Shown: positions 40,833 to 49,892, numbered from the stretch's first letter. The stretch is 64,000 nt of DNA from Sphingomonas sp. PP-CE-1A-559 (GCF_004340965.1 NZ_SLYA01000001.1:496001-560000), one strand, 5' to 3'. Notes: generated from the letters alone by a model not told the origin. Program-made: numbers and translations.

Positions 40833-41900
40833 ATGCGGAGGCTTTTGATCGCGAGCGCGGGGCTGGTGTTGGCAGGCGGTGTCGCGGACGCGCAACGTCC
40901 CGGCGCAAGCTATCCCGCGCCTGGGACCGCCCCCGGCGCTGGGATGCAGGCGCCGATGGCCCGTCCCGGCCGTCCCGGGCCGATTGCCGCGCAGACGCCT
41001 GTCGTGCAGGCGCCGATCCGACCGGTCGTTGCGCCGCGGTCTGCACGCTGGGGCAGCAAGATCGGCGGGCGCTGGTGGGCAGGTGCCAACGCCCCCGGTG
41101 GCTGGGCCGGCTATCGCCGTCCGCATCGCGGCTGGGCCGTACCCGCCTATTGGAACGCACCGCGCTTCTACGTCGGCGACTGGTCGAATTACGGTCTCGC
41201 GCAGCCGCCGCAGGGCTATAATTGGACGCGCTACTACGACGACGCCGTGCTGATCGACGCGCGCGGGTCGGTCTACGATACGACAAGCGACATAGACTGG
41301 GATCGTGCCGGCGGCAGCGGCTATGTCGCAGCCGACCCGCGCGCCTATGCACGGAACGACGAGGTCTATTCGGCCCCGAGCGATCGCGGGTACGTCACGC
41401 CCTACGCGGATCGCCCAGCACCCCGCCGCGACACCGGTCTGGGTGGCGCCGCGATTGGCGCGGTCGCAGGCGGCGTCGCCGGCAACGTCATCGGCGGTCG
41501 TGGCAATCGACTCGGCGGGACATTGATCGGGACGGGGCTCGGAGCCGCGGCCGGCTATGCGATCGACAAGGCCGAGGATCGCGGTCGTCCGGCACCGCCG
41601 CCGCCGGTTCCAGGATATGGCGCCGGCTATGCAGCTCCGTCCTACGTGAACGACTACTCGCCGCCGCCGCCCTCCTATGACGCTGGGTACCCGCAACCCC
41701 GTAGCCATGTTGTGGCACCAGGGGGCAGCTGGACATCGCCGGATGGTCTCACCACGGTGACGACGACCAGCGGCCAAGCGTACCCGACCGGCTCGACGAC
41801 GGTGGTCGTGCAGTCCGTGCCGGTGACGACGACCACCACCACGACCGAATATTACGACACGGTGCTCTATCCGCGGAAAAAGCTGCGCCGCCGCCGGTAA
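40833..41900 (+). CDS. RcnB-like periplasmic protein with glycine-zipper domain
   Basis: A 355-residue exported protein (signal peptide MRRLLIASAGLVLAGGVADA). Residues about 100-150 hold the RcnB-type segment PPQGYNWTRYYDDAVLIDARG, a domain linked to nickel/cobalt efflux control in E. coli but widespread in sphingomonads without proof of that role. Residues about 205-245 form a glycine zipper (GLGGAAIGAVAGGVAGNVIG...GGTLIGTGLGAAAGYAID), a membrane-inserting helix pair. The remainder is Pro/Tyr-rich and ends TTTTTTTEYYD...RKKLRRRR. AGGGAGA is close to the ATG. Probably an envelope structural or stress protein. Confidence 0.82.
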   Translation: MRRLLIASAGLVLAGGVADAQRPGASYPAPGTAPGAGMQAPMARPGRPGPIAAQTPVVQAPIRPVVAPRSARWGSKIGGRWWAGANAPGGWAGYRRPHRGWAVPAYWNAPRFYVGDWSNYGLAQPPQGYNWTRYYDDAVLIDARGSVYDTTSDIDWDRAGGSGYVAADPRAYARNDEVYSAPSDRGYVTPYADRPAPRRDTGLGGAAIGAVAGGVAGNVIGGRGNRLGGTLIGTGLGAAAGYAIDKAEDRGRPAPPPPVPGYGAGYAAPSYVNDYSPPPPSYDAGYPQPRSHVVAPGGSWTSPDGLTTVTTTSGQAYPTGSTTVVVQSVPVTTTTTTTEYYDTVLYPRKKLRRRR

Positions 41901-41901
41901 C

Positions 41902-43326
41902 TCAGCCGAGCATGCCCGCATAAGTCTGCGGCGGTTGGGGCAGCAGGACGCGTGCGGCGATCCCGCAGCCGACGACCAGAATGAGGACGCCTGCGCCGAC
42001 CGCGAGTATTCTTCGCGGCGGCGCGCGATCGGCGAGCAGCACGGTCGCCACCGCGGTCGCCATCATCGGCCACAGGTGATAGCGCAGGTCGGACGCGATG
42101 CTCAGCACCGCAAAGCTCGCCTCGAGCGCCAGCGCGGACACGAGCAGCGCAGTGGCAAGATCGCGGGCCGGATCGCGCGCTCGTGACACGCTCGCGGCAA
42201 TCGCGGTGATCGCGACGACGATCCACGCGATCGGCCAGCCGAGCGGCGTCTCGACCACCACGGCGGTCAGCGCCTCCCAAGCATGGGCTGCGGCACCCGG
42301 ATTGGCGAGCCCGAGCGTGTTCGGCTCGGACGCGGCAGGCGGTGCTGCGCTCGGCCAATGGAATGGGACCAACCAGCGGTCGGTCGAGTTCAGGTGCGCG
42401 AGGCGGTGTCCGGCATAGGCGATCGGATGATGCAGCGCCGCCGACGCCAACGTGACGTACAGCGCCCCGGTCGGCAGCGCGCGCAGCCGTGCCATCGTCG
42501 TCCCGCAATGCGCCTCGTCGCCTAGCGGATCCCAGAAGAACGGTTTCGCACAACCCCGGGCGATCACGGTCGCAGCCTCCGACTGCGTAAGGCCGGTGGT
42601 GTCGCTGGTCGGGACGCGCGCGGCTATGCCGGCGAGGTCGTAGAGCGCCTGTGTCGACTCGACCCCGCTGGGTTGCGCGCCGAGCAGCCGGTGGTTCACG
42701 ACGGGCGCAACGCCGAGCACGAGCACCACCGCGATAAGGCCGGTTGCAAGCTTTGCTACAGGGTGGGTCGGGCGCGGGGCGAGCGTGACGAGCAGGGGGA
42801 CGACGATGAAGACGGCGTTGGCGCGGATCAGCACGGCGTAGGCCAGCAGCACCGCGATCGGAACCAACATCACGCCGGGCAGCGGACGGCGCGCAAGCCG
42901 CCACCAGCCGACAATTCCGACTGCAGCGAGCAGCGCACCGGCGAGTTGCGCGTCCTTGAGAACGACGCCCTGCCAGCCGAGGAAAGGCGGGAGCAGGCCG
43001 ATCGCGAAGATGACCACAGCGCTCCGCGAGCGCCCGAACCGGGCTAGCGCGGCTGCGATCAGCCCTAGGCCCAGCCAATAGGTGACGAGTTGCAGGACCA
43101 GCATCGGCGTCGCACCGGGGCCGAACGCCGCGAGCAGCGCCCAGACGCGCGCCATCGCCGGCGGATGCCAGTCGTCGTACACGCCCGACAGGACTTGCCG
43201 GTATTGCGCAACGGTGTCGTACATCGCCGTGCCCGGCCAGAACAGCGCGAGCGATGCGATGCACAGCCCGGTTGCGGCTATGGCGATGTAGCGCTGTTGG
43301 GGGCGAGCGGCAGGTTCGATCGACAT
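41902..43326 (-). CDS. Polytopic membrane protein (GT-C-like, function unknown)
   Basis: A 474-residue integral membrane protein with about 11-12 hydrophobic helices. The loop after helix 1 carries MYDTVAQYRQVLSGVYDDWHPPAMARVWALL, a pattern of acidic residues and D-W-H-P seen in GT-C glycosyltransferases and mannosyltransferase-like families. A large periplasmic loop lies at about 230-300 (TTGLTQSEAATVIARGCAKPFFWDPLGDEAHCG). It may transfer a sugar from a lipid carrier, but nothing confirms this. An alternative ATG 15 bases upstream would add five residues. It meets the RcnB-like gene tail to tail with one base between stops. Confidence 0.72.
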   Translation of the reverse strand: MSIEPAARPQQRYIAIAATGLCIASLALFWPGTAMYDTVAQYRQVLSGVYDDWHPPAMARVWALLAAFGPGATPMLVLQLVTYWLGLGLIAAALARFGRSRSAVVIFAIGLLPPFLGWQGVVLKDAQLAGALLAAVGIVGWWRLARRPLPGVMLVPIAVLLAYAVLIRANAVFIVVPLLVTLAPRPTHPVAKLATGLIAVVLVLGVAPVVNHRLLGAQPSGVESTQALYDLAGIAARVPTSDTTGLTQSEAATVIARGCAKPFFWDPLGDEAHCGTTMARLRALPTGALYVTLASAALHHPIAYAGHRLAHLNSTDRWLVPFHWPSAAPPAASEPNTLGLANPGAAAHAWEALTAVVVETPLGWPIAWIVVAITAIAASVSRARDPARDLATALLVSALALEASFAVLSIASDLRYHLWPMMATAVATVLLADRAPPRRILAVGAGVLILVVGCGIAARVLLPQPPQTYAGMLG

Positions 43327-43624
43327 TCGTGGGTCCTGCACGTTGAAGTCTTAGCCGCGAGATCCTTCCAGCCGGACCTGATGGCTGGCGCGACCTTTCG
43401 GTGCGTCACACGCAACAGTCAAGAAAGATAGGGCCGAAACGGCATAGTTTGCCCGGATCGGTCGGTCGGCCGGATATCGCTGGTACAGGGCCGCTAGCAT
43501 GCCTGCCATTACACGTCGTCATTCTGACGAAAGTCAGGATCCAGAGTTACAACGGGCTGCGGGCGGTATCTTGGATCCTGCCTTTAGTCAGGATGACGGA
43601 AAAGCGCGGCGTACCAACGTCAAA
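43327..43624. other. Intergenic region upstream of the membrane protein gene
   Basis: With the family B repeat that follows, 428 bp lack a gene. The part 43340-43510 shows no clear element beyond the promoter expected for the membrane protein. A family E palindrome occupies 43518-43599. Sense and antisense open frames here only translate repeats. Confidence 0.6.
43518..43599. repeat. 82-bp inverted-repeat element, family E
   Basis: The left end CGTCATTCTGACGAAAGTCA continues GGATCCAGAG; the right end is TTGGATCCTGCC then TTTAGTCAGGATGACG. The ends pair over about 28 bases with mismatches, and each also folds on itself (CTGACGAAAGTCAG). The middle (TTACAACGGGCTGCGGGCGG) is unrelated to the other families. 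Single copy in this window. Confidence 0.8.
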
Positions 43625-43747
43625 TCCTCCCCGCCAGGGGGAGGTGACTGGCGCTTGCCAGACGGAGGGGGAGGTAAGCGACCACGCCTGCTTCGTAACC
43701 TCCCCCTCCGACGCCTTCGGCGCCACCTCCCCCTGGCGGGGGAGGAT
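43625..43747. repeat. About 120-bp inverted-repeat element, family B copy 4
   Basis: CCTCCCCGCCAGGGGGAGG, TGACTGGCGCTTGCCAGACG and GGAGGGGGAGG on the left; CCTCCCCCTCCGACGCC, TTCGGCGCCACC and TCCCCCTGGCGGGGGAGG on the right. It ends 8 bp before the stop of the lpd gene and probably lies at the 3' end of the pdhC-lpd message. Confidence 0.92.
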
Positions 43748-43754
43748 CGCAAGG

Positions 43755-45149
43755 TCAGTAGTGGATCGCCCGGCCGTACGCGGCCAGCACGCTCTCGTGC
43801 ATCATCTCGGATAGCGTCGGATGCGCGAACACCGTTTCCATCAGCTCGGCCTCGGTCGTCTCGAGCTGGCGCGCGACGACATAGCCCTGGATCAGCTCGG
43901 TCACTTCCGCGCCGACCATGTGTGCGCCGAGCAACTCGCCGGTCTTCGCGTCGAACACCGTCTTCACGAAGCCCTCGGCCTCGCCCAGCGCGATCGCCTT
44001 GCCGTTGCCGATGAAGGGGAATTTGCCGACTTTCAGCTCGTAACCGGCTTCCTTCGCCTTCGCCTCGGTCATGCCGACGCTGGCGACCTGTGGGCGCGAA
44101 TAGGTGCAGCCGGGGATGTTGGCCTTGTCCATCTGGTGCGGCGAACCGCCCGCGATCTTCTCGACCGCGATGATGCCCTCATGGCTGGCCTTGTGTGCGA
44201 GCCACGGCGCGCCGGTGACGTCGCCGATCGCCCAGATGCCGTCGACATTGGTGCGGCCATAGCCGTCGGTCTTGATGTGGCCGCGGTCGGTTTCGACGCC
44301 GAGCGCTTCCAGCCCGATGTTCTCGGTGTTGGGGACGATGCCGATCGCGATGATCGCGTGGCTGAACGTCTCTTCGGAAACCTTGCCGTCCTTAGCCTTG
44401 ATCTTGGCGGTGACGCCGTTCGCGGACGGTGCAAGACCCTCGAGCCCGGTCTGGGTCAGCAGCTTGATGCCCTGCTTGGTCAGGGCCTTGTCCATGAACG
44501 CGGAGACTTCCTCGTCCTCGACGGGAAGGATCCGCGGGAGCATCTCGACGATCGTCACGTCGGCGCCCATGTCATTGTAGAAGCTGGCGAACTCGACGCC
44601 GATCGCGCCCGATCCGATGACCAGCAGCTTGGTCGGCATCTCGGTCGGCACCATCGCATGACGATAGGTCCAGATCCGCTCGCCGTCAGCCTTGGCGAAC
44701 GGCAGGTCGCGGGCGCGGGCGCCGGTCGCGACGATGATGTTCTTGGCTTCGAGCTCGACGGTCCTGTCGCCCTGCTTGACGCTCAACTTGCCCTTGGCCG
44801 TGACGGTGCCGACGCCCTCGACGACGGTCACCTTGTTCTTCTTCATCAGGCCCTTGACGCCTGCGTTCAGCTGACCCGCAACTTTCCGCGAACGATCGAC
44901 GATCTTGGCGAGGTCGAAGCCGACATTGTCCGCCTTGAGGCCGTAGCTCTCGGCGTTCTGCATGTAGTGATAGATTTCCGACGTGCGGAGCAGTGCCTTG
45001 GTCGGGATGCAGCCCCAGTTGAGGCAGATGCCGCCCAGGCGCTCGCGCTCGACGATCGCGACCTTCAGGCCGAGTTGCGACGCGCGGATCGCGGCGACGT
45101 AGCCGCCGGGGCCCGAGCCGAGGATGACGAGATCATAGGTATCAGCCAC
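43755..45149 (-). CDS. lpdA: Dihydrolipoyl dehydrogenase (E3)
   Basis: A 464-residue flavoprotein that reoxidises dihydrolipoamide with NAD. The FAD motif VILGSGPGGYVAAIRASQ opens the protein. The redox disulfide is Cys42/Cys47 in GGICLNWGCIPTK, the NAD motif is VIGSGAIGVEFASFYNDMG, and the C-terminal catalytic dyad lies in HPTLSEMMHES (His-x4-Glu pattern). The TRP-containing LNWGC form is common in alphaproteobacteria. It is the last gene of a run pdhC, small membrane gene, thioesterase, lpdA, so it most likely serves pyruvate dehydrogenase. Confidence 0.96.
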   Translation of the reverse strand: MADTYDLVILGSGPGGYVAAIRASQLGLKVAIVERERLGGICLNWGCIPTKALLRTSEIYHYMQNAESYGLKADNVGFDLAKIVDRSRKVAGQLNAGVKGLMKKNKVTVVEGVGTVTAKGKLSVKQGDRTVELEAKNIIVATGARARDLPFAKADGERIWTYRHAMVPTEMPTKLLVIGSGAIGVEFASFYNDMGADVTIVEMLPRILPVEDEEVSAFMDKALTKQGIKLLTQTGLEGLAPSANGVTAKIKAKDGKVSEETFSHAIIAIGIVPNTENIGLEALGVETDRGHIKTDGYGRTNVDGIWAIGDVTGAPWLAHKASHEGIIAVEKIAGGSPHQMDKANIPGCTYSRPQVASVGMTEAKAKEAGYELKVGKFPFIGNGKAIALGEAEGFVKTVFDAKTGELLGAHMVGAEVTELIQGYVVARQLETTEAELMETVFAHPTLSEMMHESVLAAYGRAIHY

Positions 45150-45164
45150 GGAAAATCCTTTGGA

Positions 45165-45554
45165 TCAGTTGGTTTCGGGCGGCACGGGCCGCGGTTTGCG
45201 ATCGTCGCCGACCGCCACGAAGATGAAGCGAGCCTGGGTTACCTTGCAGCTGTCGTTGCTATGGCGCGCACGACGCCAGGCCTCGACTTCGATCGTCATC
45301 GAGGTCCGGCCGACCGCGATCAGGTGCGCGTAGACCGAGACTTCGTCGCCGACGACGACCGGCATGTGGAACTTCATCGCATCCGCCGCAATCGTGACGG
45401 CACGGCCGCCGCTACGCCGCGAGGCGACAGAGCCGGCGGCCAAATCCATCTGGCCCATCAGCCAGCCGCCGAAAATGTCGCCATACGGATTCGCGTCGGC
45501 GGGCATCGCAGTGACGCGGATCGTCGGTGCGGTGTTGGGGGGCAGGTCGGTCAC
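45165..45554 (-). CDS. Acyl-CoA thioesterase (YciA-type hot-dog)
   Basis: A 129-residue hot-dog protein. Conserved parts are RVTAMPADANPYGDIFGGWLMGQMDLAAG, with the catalytic Asp in MDLA and the usual N-x-Y-G-D-I-F-GG signature, and VVVGDEVSVYAHLIAVGRTSMTIEVEAW. It hydrolyses acyl-CoAs of undetermined length. Its start overlaps the preceding small membrane gene by 4 bp and lpdA begins 15 bp after its stop, so it is embedded in the pyruvate dehydrogenase operon, which suggests a link to CoA or acetyl-CoA balance. Confidence 0.9.
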   Translation of the reverse strand: MTDLPPNTAPTIRVTAMPADANPYGDIFGGWLMGQMDLAAGSVASRRSGGRAVTIAADAMKFHMPVVVGDEVSVYAHLIAVGRTSMTIEVEAWRRARHSNDSCKVTQARFIFVAVGDDRKPRPVPPETN

Positions 45555-45790
45555 GCTTCACTCCTGCGGGTCGTTCGGTCGAGACGCCGGGCACGGCGCA
45601 ACGGTCCCACGCCCATCAGCACGGTCGCGACCATCGCTGCGGCCCCGCAAGACCAGATCACGTCTTGCCCAAGCGGGTAGGACCATGCCGCCGCCCAGGT
45701 CATCGCCACCGCCGCCACGAGCCCGCCGAGGATGTGCAGGATCTCGATGGTGGTGCCCGAAAGCGACCTGAACGACGACACCAGGCCCAT
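45551..45790 (-). CDS. Small two-helix membrane protein in the pdhC-lpdA operon
   Basis: A 79-residue protein with two hydrophobic helices (about 16-36 and 44-62) and a strongly basic C-terminus (PLRRARRLDRTTRRSEA). It starts one base after the pdhC stop and overlaps the thioesterase start by 4 bp, so it is translated with them. No family was recognised. Position in a tightly packed operon makes it a real gene in my view. Confidence 0.7.
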   Translation of the reverse strand: MGLVSSFRSLSGTTIEILHILGGLVAAVAMTWAAAWSYPLGQDVIWSCGAAAMVATVLMGVGPLRRARRLDRTTRRSEA

Positions 45791-45791
45791 C

Positions 45792-47144
45792 TCAGGCGAG
45801 CATGCCCAGCGGGTTCTCGACGAGGTGCTTGAACGCCTTCATGAACTGCGCGCCGTCGGCCCCATCGATTGCGCGGTGATCGAAGCTGCCGGTGGCCGAC
45901 ATGACCGTCGCCACCGCCAGCTCGTCACCGATCACGACCGGGCGCTTCTCGCCCGCACCGACCGCGAGGATCATCGCCTGCGGCGGATTGATGACCGCAT
46001 CGAACTGCGTGATGCCGAACATGCCCATGTTGCTGATCGAGGCGGTGCCGCCCTGATATTCCTCGGGCTTTAGCTTGCCGTCGCGTGCACGGCCCGCAAG
46101 ATCCTTCATCTGCGTCGAGATCGACGACAGCGAGGCGGTGTCCGCACCGACGATGATCGGCGTGATCAGACCCGAAGGCGTGCTCACCGCAACCGAGATG
46201 TCGGCACGCTGGAAGGTGATGAGCTGGTCGGGCGTGAACATCACGTTGCAGGTCGGAACCTGCATGAGCGCGACGGCCTGAGCCTTGATCAGCAGGTCGT
46301 TGACCGACAGCTTTACGCCGCGCGATTCGAGGCTCTTGTTCAGCTCGCCACGCAGCTTGAGCAGCGCGTCGAGGCGGACGTTCACGGTCAGGTAGATGTG
46401 CGGAACGGTCTGCTTCGACTCGGTCAGGCGACGTGCGATCGTCTTCCGCACGTTGCTGAGTTTGGTCGCCTCGTGCGGAATGTCCGGCACGGTCGTAGGC
46501 TTTGCGGCAGGGGCCGGAGTAGCGGCAGCCGTCGGCGCAGCAGTGTCGGTCTTCGCAGCAGCGGGTGCGGCACCCGGCTTCGCGCTCTCGACGTCGGCCT
46601 TGACGATGCGACCCTTCGGCCCCGAACCCGACACGGCGCCGAGATCGATGCCCTTGTCGGCGGCAAGACGGCGCGCGAGGGGGCTCGCCTTCACGCGGTC
46701 ACCGCTGGCGGCGGGCTTGGCCGCACCGGCATCGTCGGGACGACCATGATCCTCGGCCGAAGCCTCGGTCCGCTCGACCGGCTTGGCCTCGCTGCCGGTG
46801 TCGTTCGGATCCTTGGGGTCCGGCTCGGCTTCCGATTCCTTCGCGGCGGGCTCGGGCGTCTCACTCTTGGTGGGCGTAGACGAGACCGACGCGGCGTCCT
46901 CGCCCTCTTCGGCGATGATCGCGATGACCGTGCCGACCTTCACGTTGTCGGTACCCTCGGCGACGAGGATCTTGACCACGGTGCCCTCATCGACGGCTTC
47001 GAATTCCATCGTCGCCTTGTCGGTCTCGATCTCGGCCATCAGGTCGCCGGATTTCACGACGTCGCCCTCCTTGATCAACCATTTGGCGAGGGTACCCTCC
47101 TCCATGGTCGGGGACAGCGCAGGCATCTTGATCTCGATCGACAT
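45792..47144 (-). CDS. pdhC: Pyruvate dehydrogenase E2, dihydrolipoamide acetyltransferase
   Basis: Core subunit of the pyruvate dehydrogenase complex, 450 residues. One lipoyl domain at 1-80 with Lys43 in [13 protein letters not shown] as lipoylation site, then an Ala/Pro/Glu-rich linker, the E1/E3-binding domain at about 165-205 ([28 protein letters not shown]), a second linker ([15 protein letters not shown]) and the catalytic domain with [14 protein letters not shown] (His-x3-Asp-Gly). The ATG is preceded by GGGGAAATCC. E1 alpha and beta genes are not next to it. It leads the operon that ends in lpdA and is divergent from the Usp gene. Confidence 0.95.
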   Translation of the reverse strand: MSIEIKMPALSPTMEEGTLAKWLIKEGDVVKSGDLMAEIETDKATMEFEAVDEGTVVKILVAEGTDNVKVGTVIAIIAEEGEDAASVSSTPTKSETPEPAAKESEAEPDPKDPNDTGSEAKPVERTEASAEDHGRPDDAGAAKPAASGDRVKASPLARRLAADKGIDLGAVSGSGPKGRIVKADVESAKPGAAPAAAKTDTAAPTAAATPAPAAKPTTVPDIPHEATKLSNVRKTIARRLTESKQTVPHIYLTVNVRLDALLKLRGELNKSLESRGVKLSVNDLLIKAQAVALMQVPTCNVMFTPDQLITFQRADISVAVSTPSGLITPIIVGADTASLSSISTQMKDLAGRARDGKLKPEEYQGGTASISNMGMFGITQFDAVINPPQAMILAVGAGEKRPVVIGDELAVATVMSATGSFDHRAIDGADGAQFMKAFKHLVENPLGMLA

Positions 47145-47279
47145 GGATTTCCCCAGGGCGTGACGTAACGGCATGCCTACTCGCGCCCTCGTCCGCTCGG
47201 GTCAACCCCGTCGACACAGGTGCGTGGTCTTGCGTCGTGCGCGGCTTCGGGCCACCTACGGCACATAACGGGGGCGAAA

Positions 47280-47735
47280 ATGCGCATTTATCTGGTGGTT
47301 ATCGACGACAGTCCGGAAGCAGGCATCGCCCTGCGCTTTGCCGCACGACGCGCGGTCAAGACCGGCGGCGGCGTCGAAATCCTGACGGTGATCCCACCAC
47401 AGGAGTTCATCGCGTTCGGCGGCGTCCAGGCGACGATCGAGGAAGAGGCGCGCTTGCATGCCGAGGGGCTGGTCGCGGGCGCGGCAGGTACGTTGCTGGA
47501 GGAGTCCGGCTTGCGTCCGTCGATCACGGTGCGCGAGGGGGAAAGCGCCAAGATCATCCGCGAGATGATCGCGGCAAATCCCGATATCGCGGCGCTTGTC
47601 CTCGGCGCCGCGGCGACTGGTGCTCCAGGCAAACTGATCGCGCATTTCGCGGGGACCGACGCGGGTTCGCTGCCGGTGCCGGTCATGATCATTCCCGGAT
47701 CGCTCACGCGAGAGGCGATCGACCGGCTCAGTTGA
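47280..47735 (+). CDS. Universal stress protein (UspA family)
   Basis: A 151-residue Usp-domain protein: MRIYLVVIDDSPEAGIALRFAARRA at the N-terminus gives the first strand and the conserved Asp, and the C-terminal nucleotide motif is partly kept (LVLGAAATGAPGKLIAHFAGTDAGSLPVPVMIIP, where ATP-binding members have G-x2-G-x9-G-S/T). Start ATG is supported by GGGGGCG upstream; an in-frame extension upstream lacks a ribosome-binding site. Its end is 12 bp from the convergent PAS-HTH gene. Role in stress adaptation is inferred from the family. Confidence 0.9.
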   Translation: MRIYLVVIDDSPEAGIALRFAARRAVKTGGGVEILTVIPPQEFIAFGGVQATIEEEARLHAEGLVAGAAGTLLEESGLRPSITVREGESAKIIREMIAANPDIAALVLGAAATGAPGKLIAHFAGTDAGSLPVPVMIIPGSLTREAIDRLS

Positions 47736-47747
47736 GTGGGGCGTACG

Positions 47748-48419
47748 TCAACTGACAGCCATTGCCGAATGCGTGGCCAGCAGGCGCTCCACGCTGTTGA
47801 TGCCAGTCTGCGTGAGTTGCAACGCATCGAGATTGCTGTCTGGCGGTTCAATTAGGGACTTCGCCTGGAGCACGCGAACCCAGCGACCGAGCGTCGACCG
47901 TGACAGGCGTAGCTGGTCGGCAACCATGTCGACGCTTGCGATTCGGCTCTCGGCTTCTGCGACGTATACGATCAGCAGCGTCGTCCACGCATGATCGGCG
48001 AAAAGATCGGACCCGAGTACCGCGTCGCGCGCACGGATAATTCCCAGCAAGTCCTTGGCCCGGCGCCAAAGATGATGCGGCATGGCATCGCCACTGATTG
48101 TGTCGGCGAGCGTAGGAGCGGTGCACAGGGTGCCGATTAGTCTGCCCGGCTTGCCGTTGCCCAGTCGCGAAACCTGGACTTCCATCGTGATGATATCGCC
48201 TTCGCCGCCGATGTAACGTTTCCGGATTCTGGCTGAATTGCCATTGGGTTGCAATGCCGCAACGTGGCTCAGGTTACGCGCGACGTCGTCGGGGTGCGTT
48301 ATCGATAGGTAGGAAAGGCCCACAAGCTGTTTCTGCGTGCGTTGCAACACCGCCGCGACCGGTTCGTCTATCGCGAGGATAACGCCGTCGCCGTCTGAAA
48401 CAGAATGGCCAATGATCAT
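47748..48419 (-). CDS. PAS-domain transcriptional regulator with C-terminal winged HTH
   Basis: A 223-residue protein. Residues about 5-105 form a PAS domain (GVILAIDEPVAAVLQRTQKQLVGLSYLSITHPDDVARNLSHV...), the C-terminal 90 residues a winged helix (VDMVADQLRLSRSTLGRWVRVLQAKSLIEPPDSNLDALQLTQTG). It is a one-component regulator type seen in sphingomonads, with unknown ligand and targets. A good sigma70 promoter precedes it (48445-48473) with a leader of only about 20 nt. It is divergent from the M28 peptidase gene. Confidence 0.8.
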   Translation of the reverse strand: MIIGHSVSDGDGVILAIDEPVAAVLQRTQKQLVGLSYLSITHPDDVARNLSHVAALQPNGNSARIRKRYIGGEGDIITMEVQVSRLGNGKPGRLIGTLCTAPTLADTISGDAMPHHLWRRAKDLLGIIRARDAVLGSDLFADHAWTTLLIVYVAEAESRIASVDMVADQLRLSRSTLGRWVRVLQAKSLIEPPDSNLDALQLTQTGINSVERLLATHSAMAVS

Positions 48420-48444
48420 CTTAGGTCCTCGCACTCTTGACCAT

Positions 48445-48473
48445 ATAATAGCAGTCGGCTTAAAAAGTCTCAA
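48445..48473 (-). promoter_or_regulatory. Sigma70-type promoter of the PAS-HTH gene
   Basis: On the minus strand TTGAGA (48468-48473) and TATTAT (48445-48450) are exactly 17 bp apart; transcription would begin near 48438, about 19 nt before the ATG. The region is markedly AT-rich for this genome. Confidence 0.65.
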
Positions 48474-48587
48474 ACATTTGATCGGTCCATTTTGCATAAC
48501 ATCTTGTCGGCACACAAAATTGCCCGCCGCGAACGATTGTGACGCTACCCTCTTGAGCGTGGCGCGAGATCAGGCCACGATCCGCTC

Positions 48588-49877
48588 ATGCCTATTTTTG
48601 CCGTCCCGCTGCTACTTGCCGCCGCCGCCCCTTACCCTGCTCCGTCTTCGGTTCGCCTGAAGGCGGACGTCACCGCGATGGTTGGCTTCGGTACGCGTCA
48701 CACTGCGTCGATCACCACCGACCCGAAACGCGGTATCGGTGCCGCCCGGAACTGGGCCGCCAGCCGTTTCCAGGAAATCGCCGCGACGTGTGGCGGCTGC
48801 ATCACCGTTGATCGCGTCTCGCGCCGCTTTACCGGACCACGCGCACCGACCGGCGTCATCGTGGAGGACGTACTCGGCATCCAGAAAGGGCGTGATCCCA
48901 ATCGCGTCGTGATCGTAGGCGCGCATATCGACAGCCGCGTCACCGACGTGATGAACGTCACCTCCGACGCGCCCGGCGCCAACGACAATGCGTCGGGCGT
49001 CGCGCTAGTGCTGGAGGCTGCACGGTTGCTGTCGCAGCGCCAGTTCGACGCGACGATCGTTTACGCGGTGTTCTCCGGGGAGGAGCAGGGCCTGTGGGGC
49101 GCCGAATTACTCGCCGATACCGCGAAGGCGCGCGGCTGGCAGGTGTCGGCGATGCTCAACAACGATATCGTCGGCAACACGGTCGGGCAGGGCGGGGTAC
49201 GTGTCGCCGATAAGGTCCGGGTGTTCTCCGAAGGCATTCGCGCGTCGGAGGATCTGGTGGCGCAGCAGGGCCGCCGGGCCGAGGGCGGCGAGGATGACGG
49301 GCCCAGCCGCGCGCTCGCCAAGGCGATCGACGGTATTGCGCGGGACATTCCCGGCGGCCTCGACGTGATGATCGACCGTCGGCCGGATCGATTCGGCCGT
49401 GGCGGCGATCACGAACCGTTCCTGAAGCTCGGCTATCCCGCGGTACGGTTCTCGGTCGCGGCGGAGAATTGGGACCGCCAGCACCAGGACCTGCGCACCG
49501 AGAAGGGCGTGGTCTACGGCGACACGATCGAGGGCATGGACTTTCCGTATCTGGCGAAGGTGACCGCGATAAACGTCGCCACGCTGTCGCGGATCGCCAG
49601 CGCCCCCGCGGCACCCGAAGACGTGTCGATCGCCGGGGCATTGTCCCGCGACACGACGGTGAAGTGGACTGCGGTACCGGGCGCTGCCGGCTACCGCGTG
49701 CGGTGGCGGCGCAACGATGCGCAGAACTGGGCGGAGACCCGCGACGTTACCGGGACCGGGACGGTCCTGACGCAGGTGCCGGTGGACGACAATTTCGTCG
49801 GCGTGTCCGCACTTTCGGCAACCGGCGCGGAAAGCCTCGTCAGTTTCGCCGGACGCGACCGCCGACCGACCCGGTAA
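48588..49877 (+). CDS. Exported M28-family zinc aminopeptidase
   Basis: A 429-residue peptidase with a short signal peptide (MPIFAVPLLLAAAAPYPA). M28 metal ligands appear in order: His and Asp in VGAHIDSR, Asp in GANDNASGVALVLEAARLL, catalytic Glu and ligand Glu in FSGEEQGLWGAELLA, Asp in LNNDIVGN, and a late His in GGDHEPFLKLGYPAVRF. The last 90 residues resemble a fibronectin type III module (SIAGALSRDTTVKWTAVPGAAGYRVRWRR). It would release N-terminal amino acids from peptides in the periplasm or outside. It ends 15 bp from the convergent GGDEF-EAL gene. Confidence 0.9.
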   Translation: MPIFAVPLLLAAAAPYPAPSSVRLKADVTAMVGFGTRHTASITTDPKRGIGAARNWAASRFQEIAATCGGCITVDRVSRRFTGPRAPTGVIVEDVLGIQKGRDPNRVVIVGAHIDSRVTDVMNVTSDAPGANDNASGVALVLEAARLLSQRQFDATIVYAVFSGEEQGLWGAELLADTAKARGWQVSAMLNNDIVGNTVGQGGVRVADKVRVFSEGIRASEDLVAQQGRRAEGGEDDGPSRALAKAIDGIARDIPGGLDVMIDRRPDRFGRGGDHEPFLKLGYPAVRFSVAAENWDRQHQDLRTEKGVVYGDTIEGMDFPYLAKVTAINVATLSRIASAPAAPEDVSIAGALSRDTTVKWTAVPGAAGYRVRWRRNDAQNWAETRDVTGTGTVLTQVPVDDNFVGVSALSATGAESLVSFAGRDRRPTR

Positions 49878-49892
49878 CCGCCCATCGGTCGC

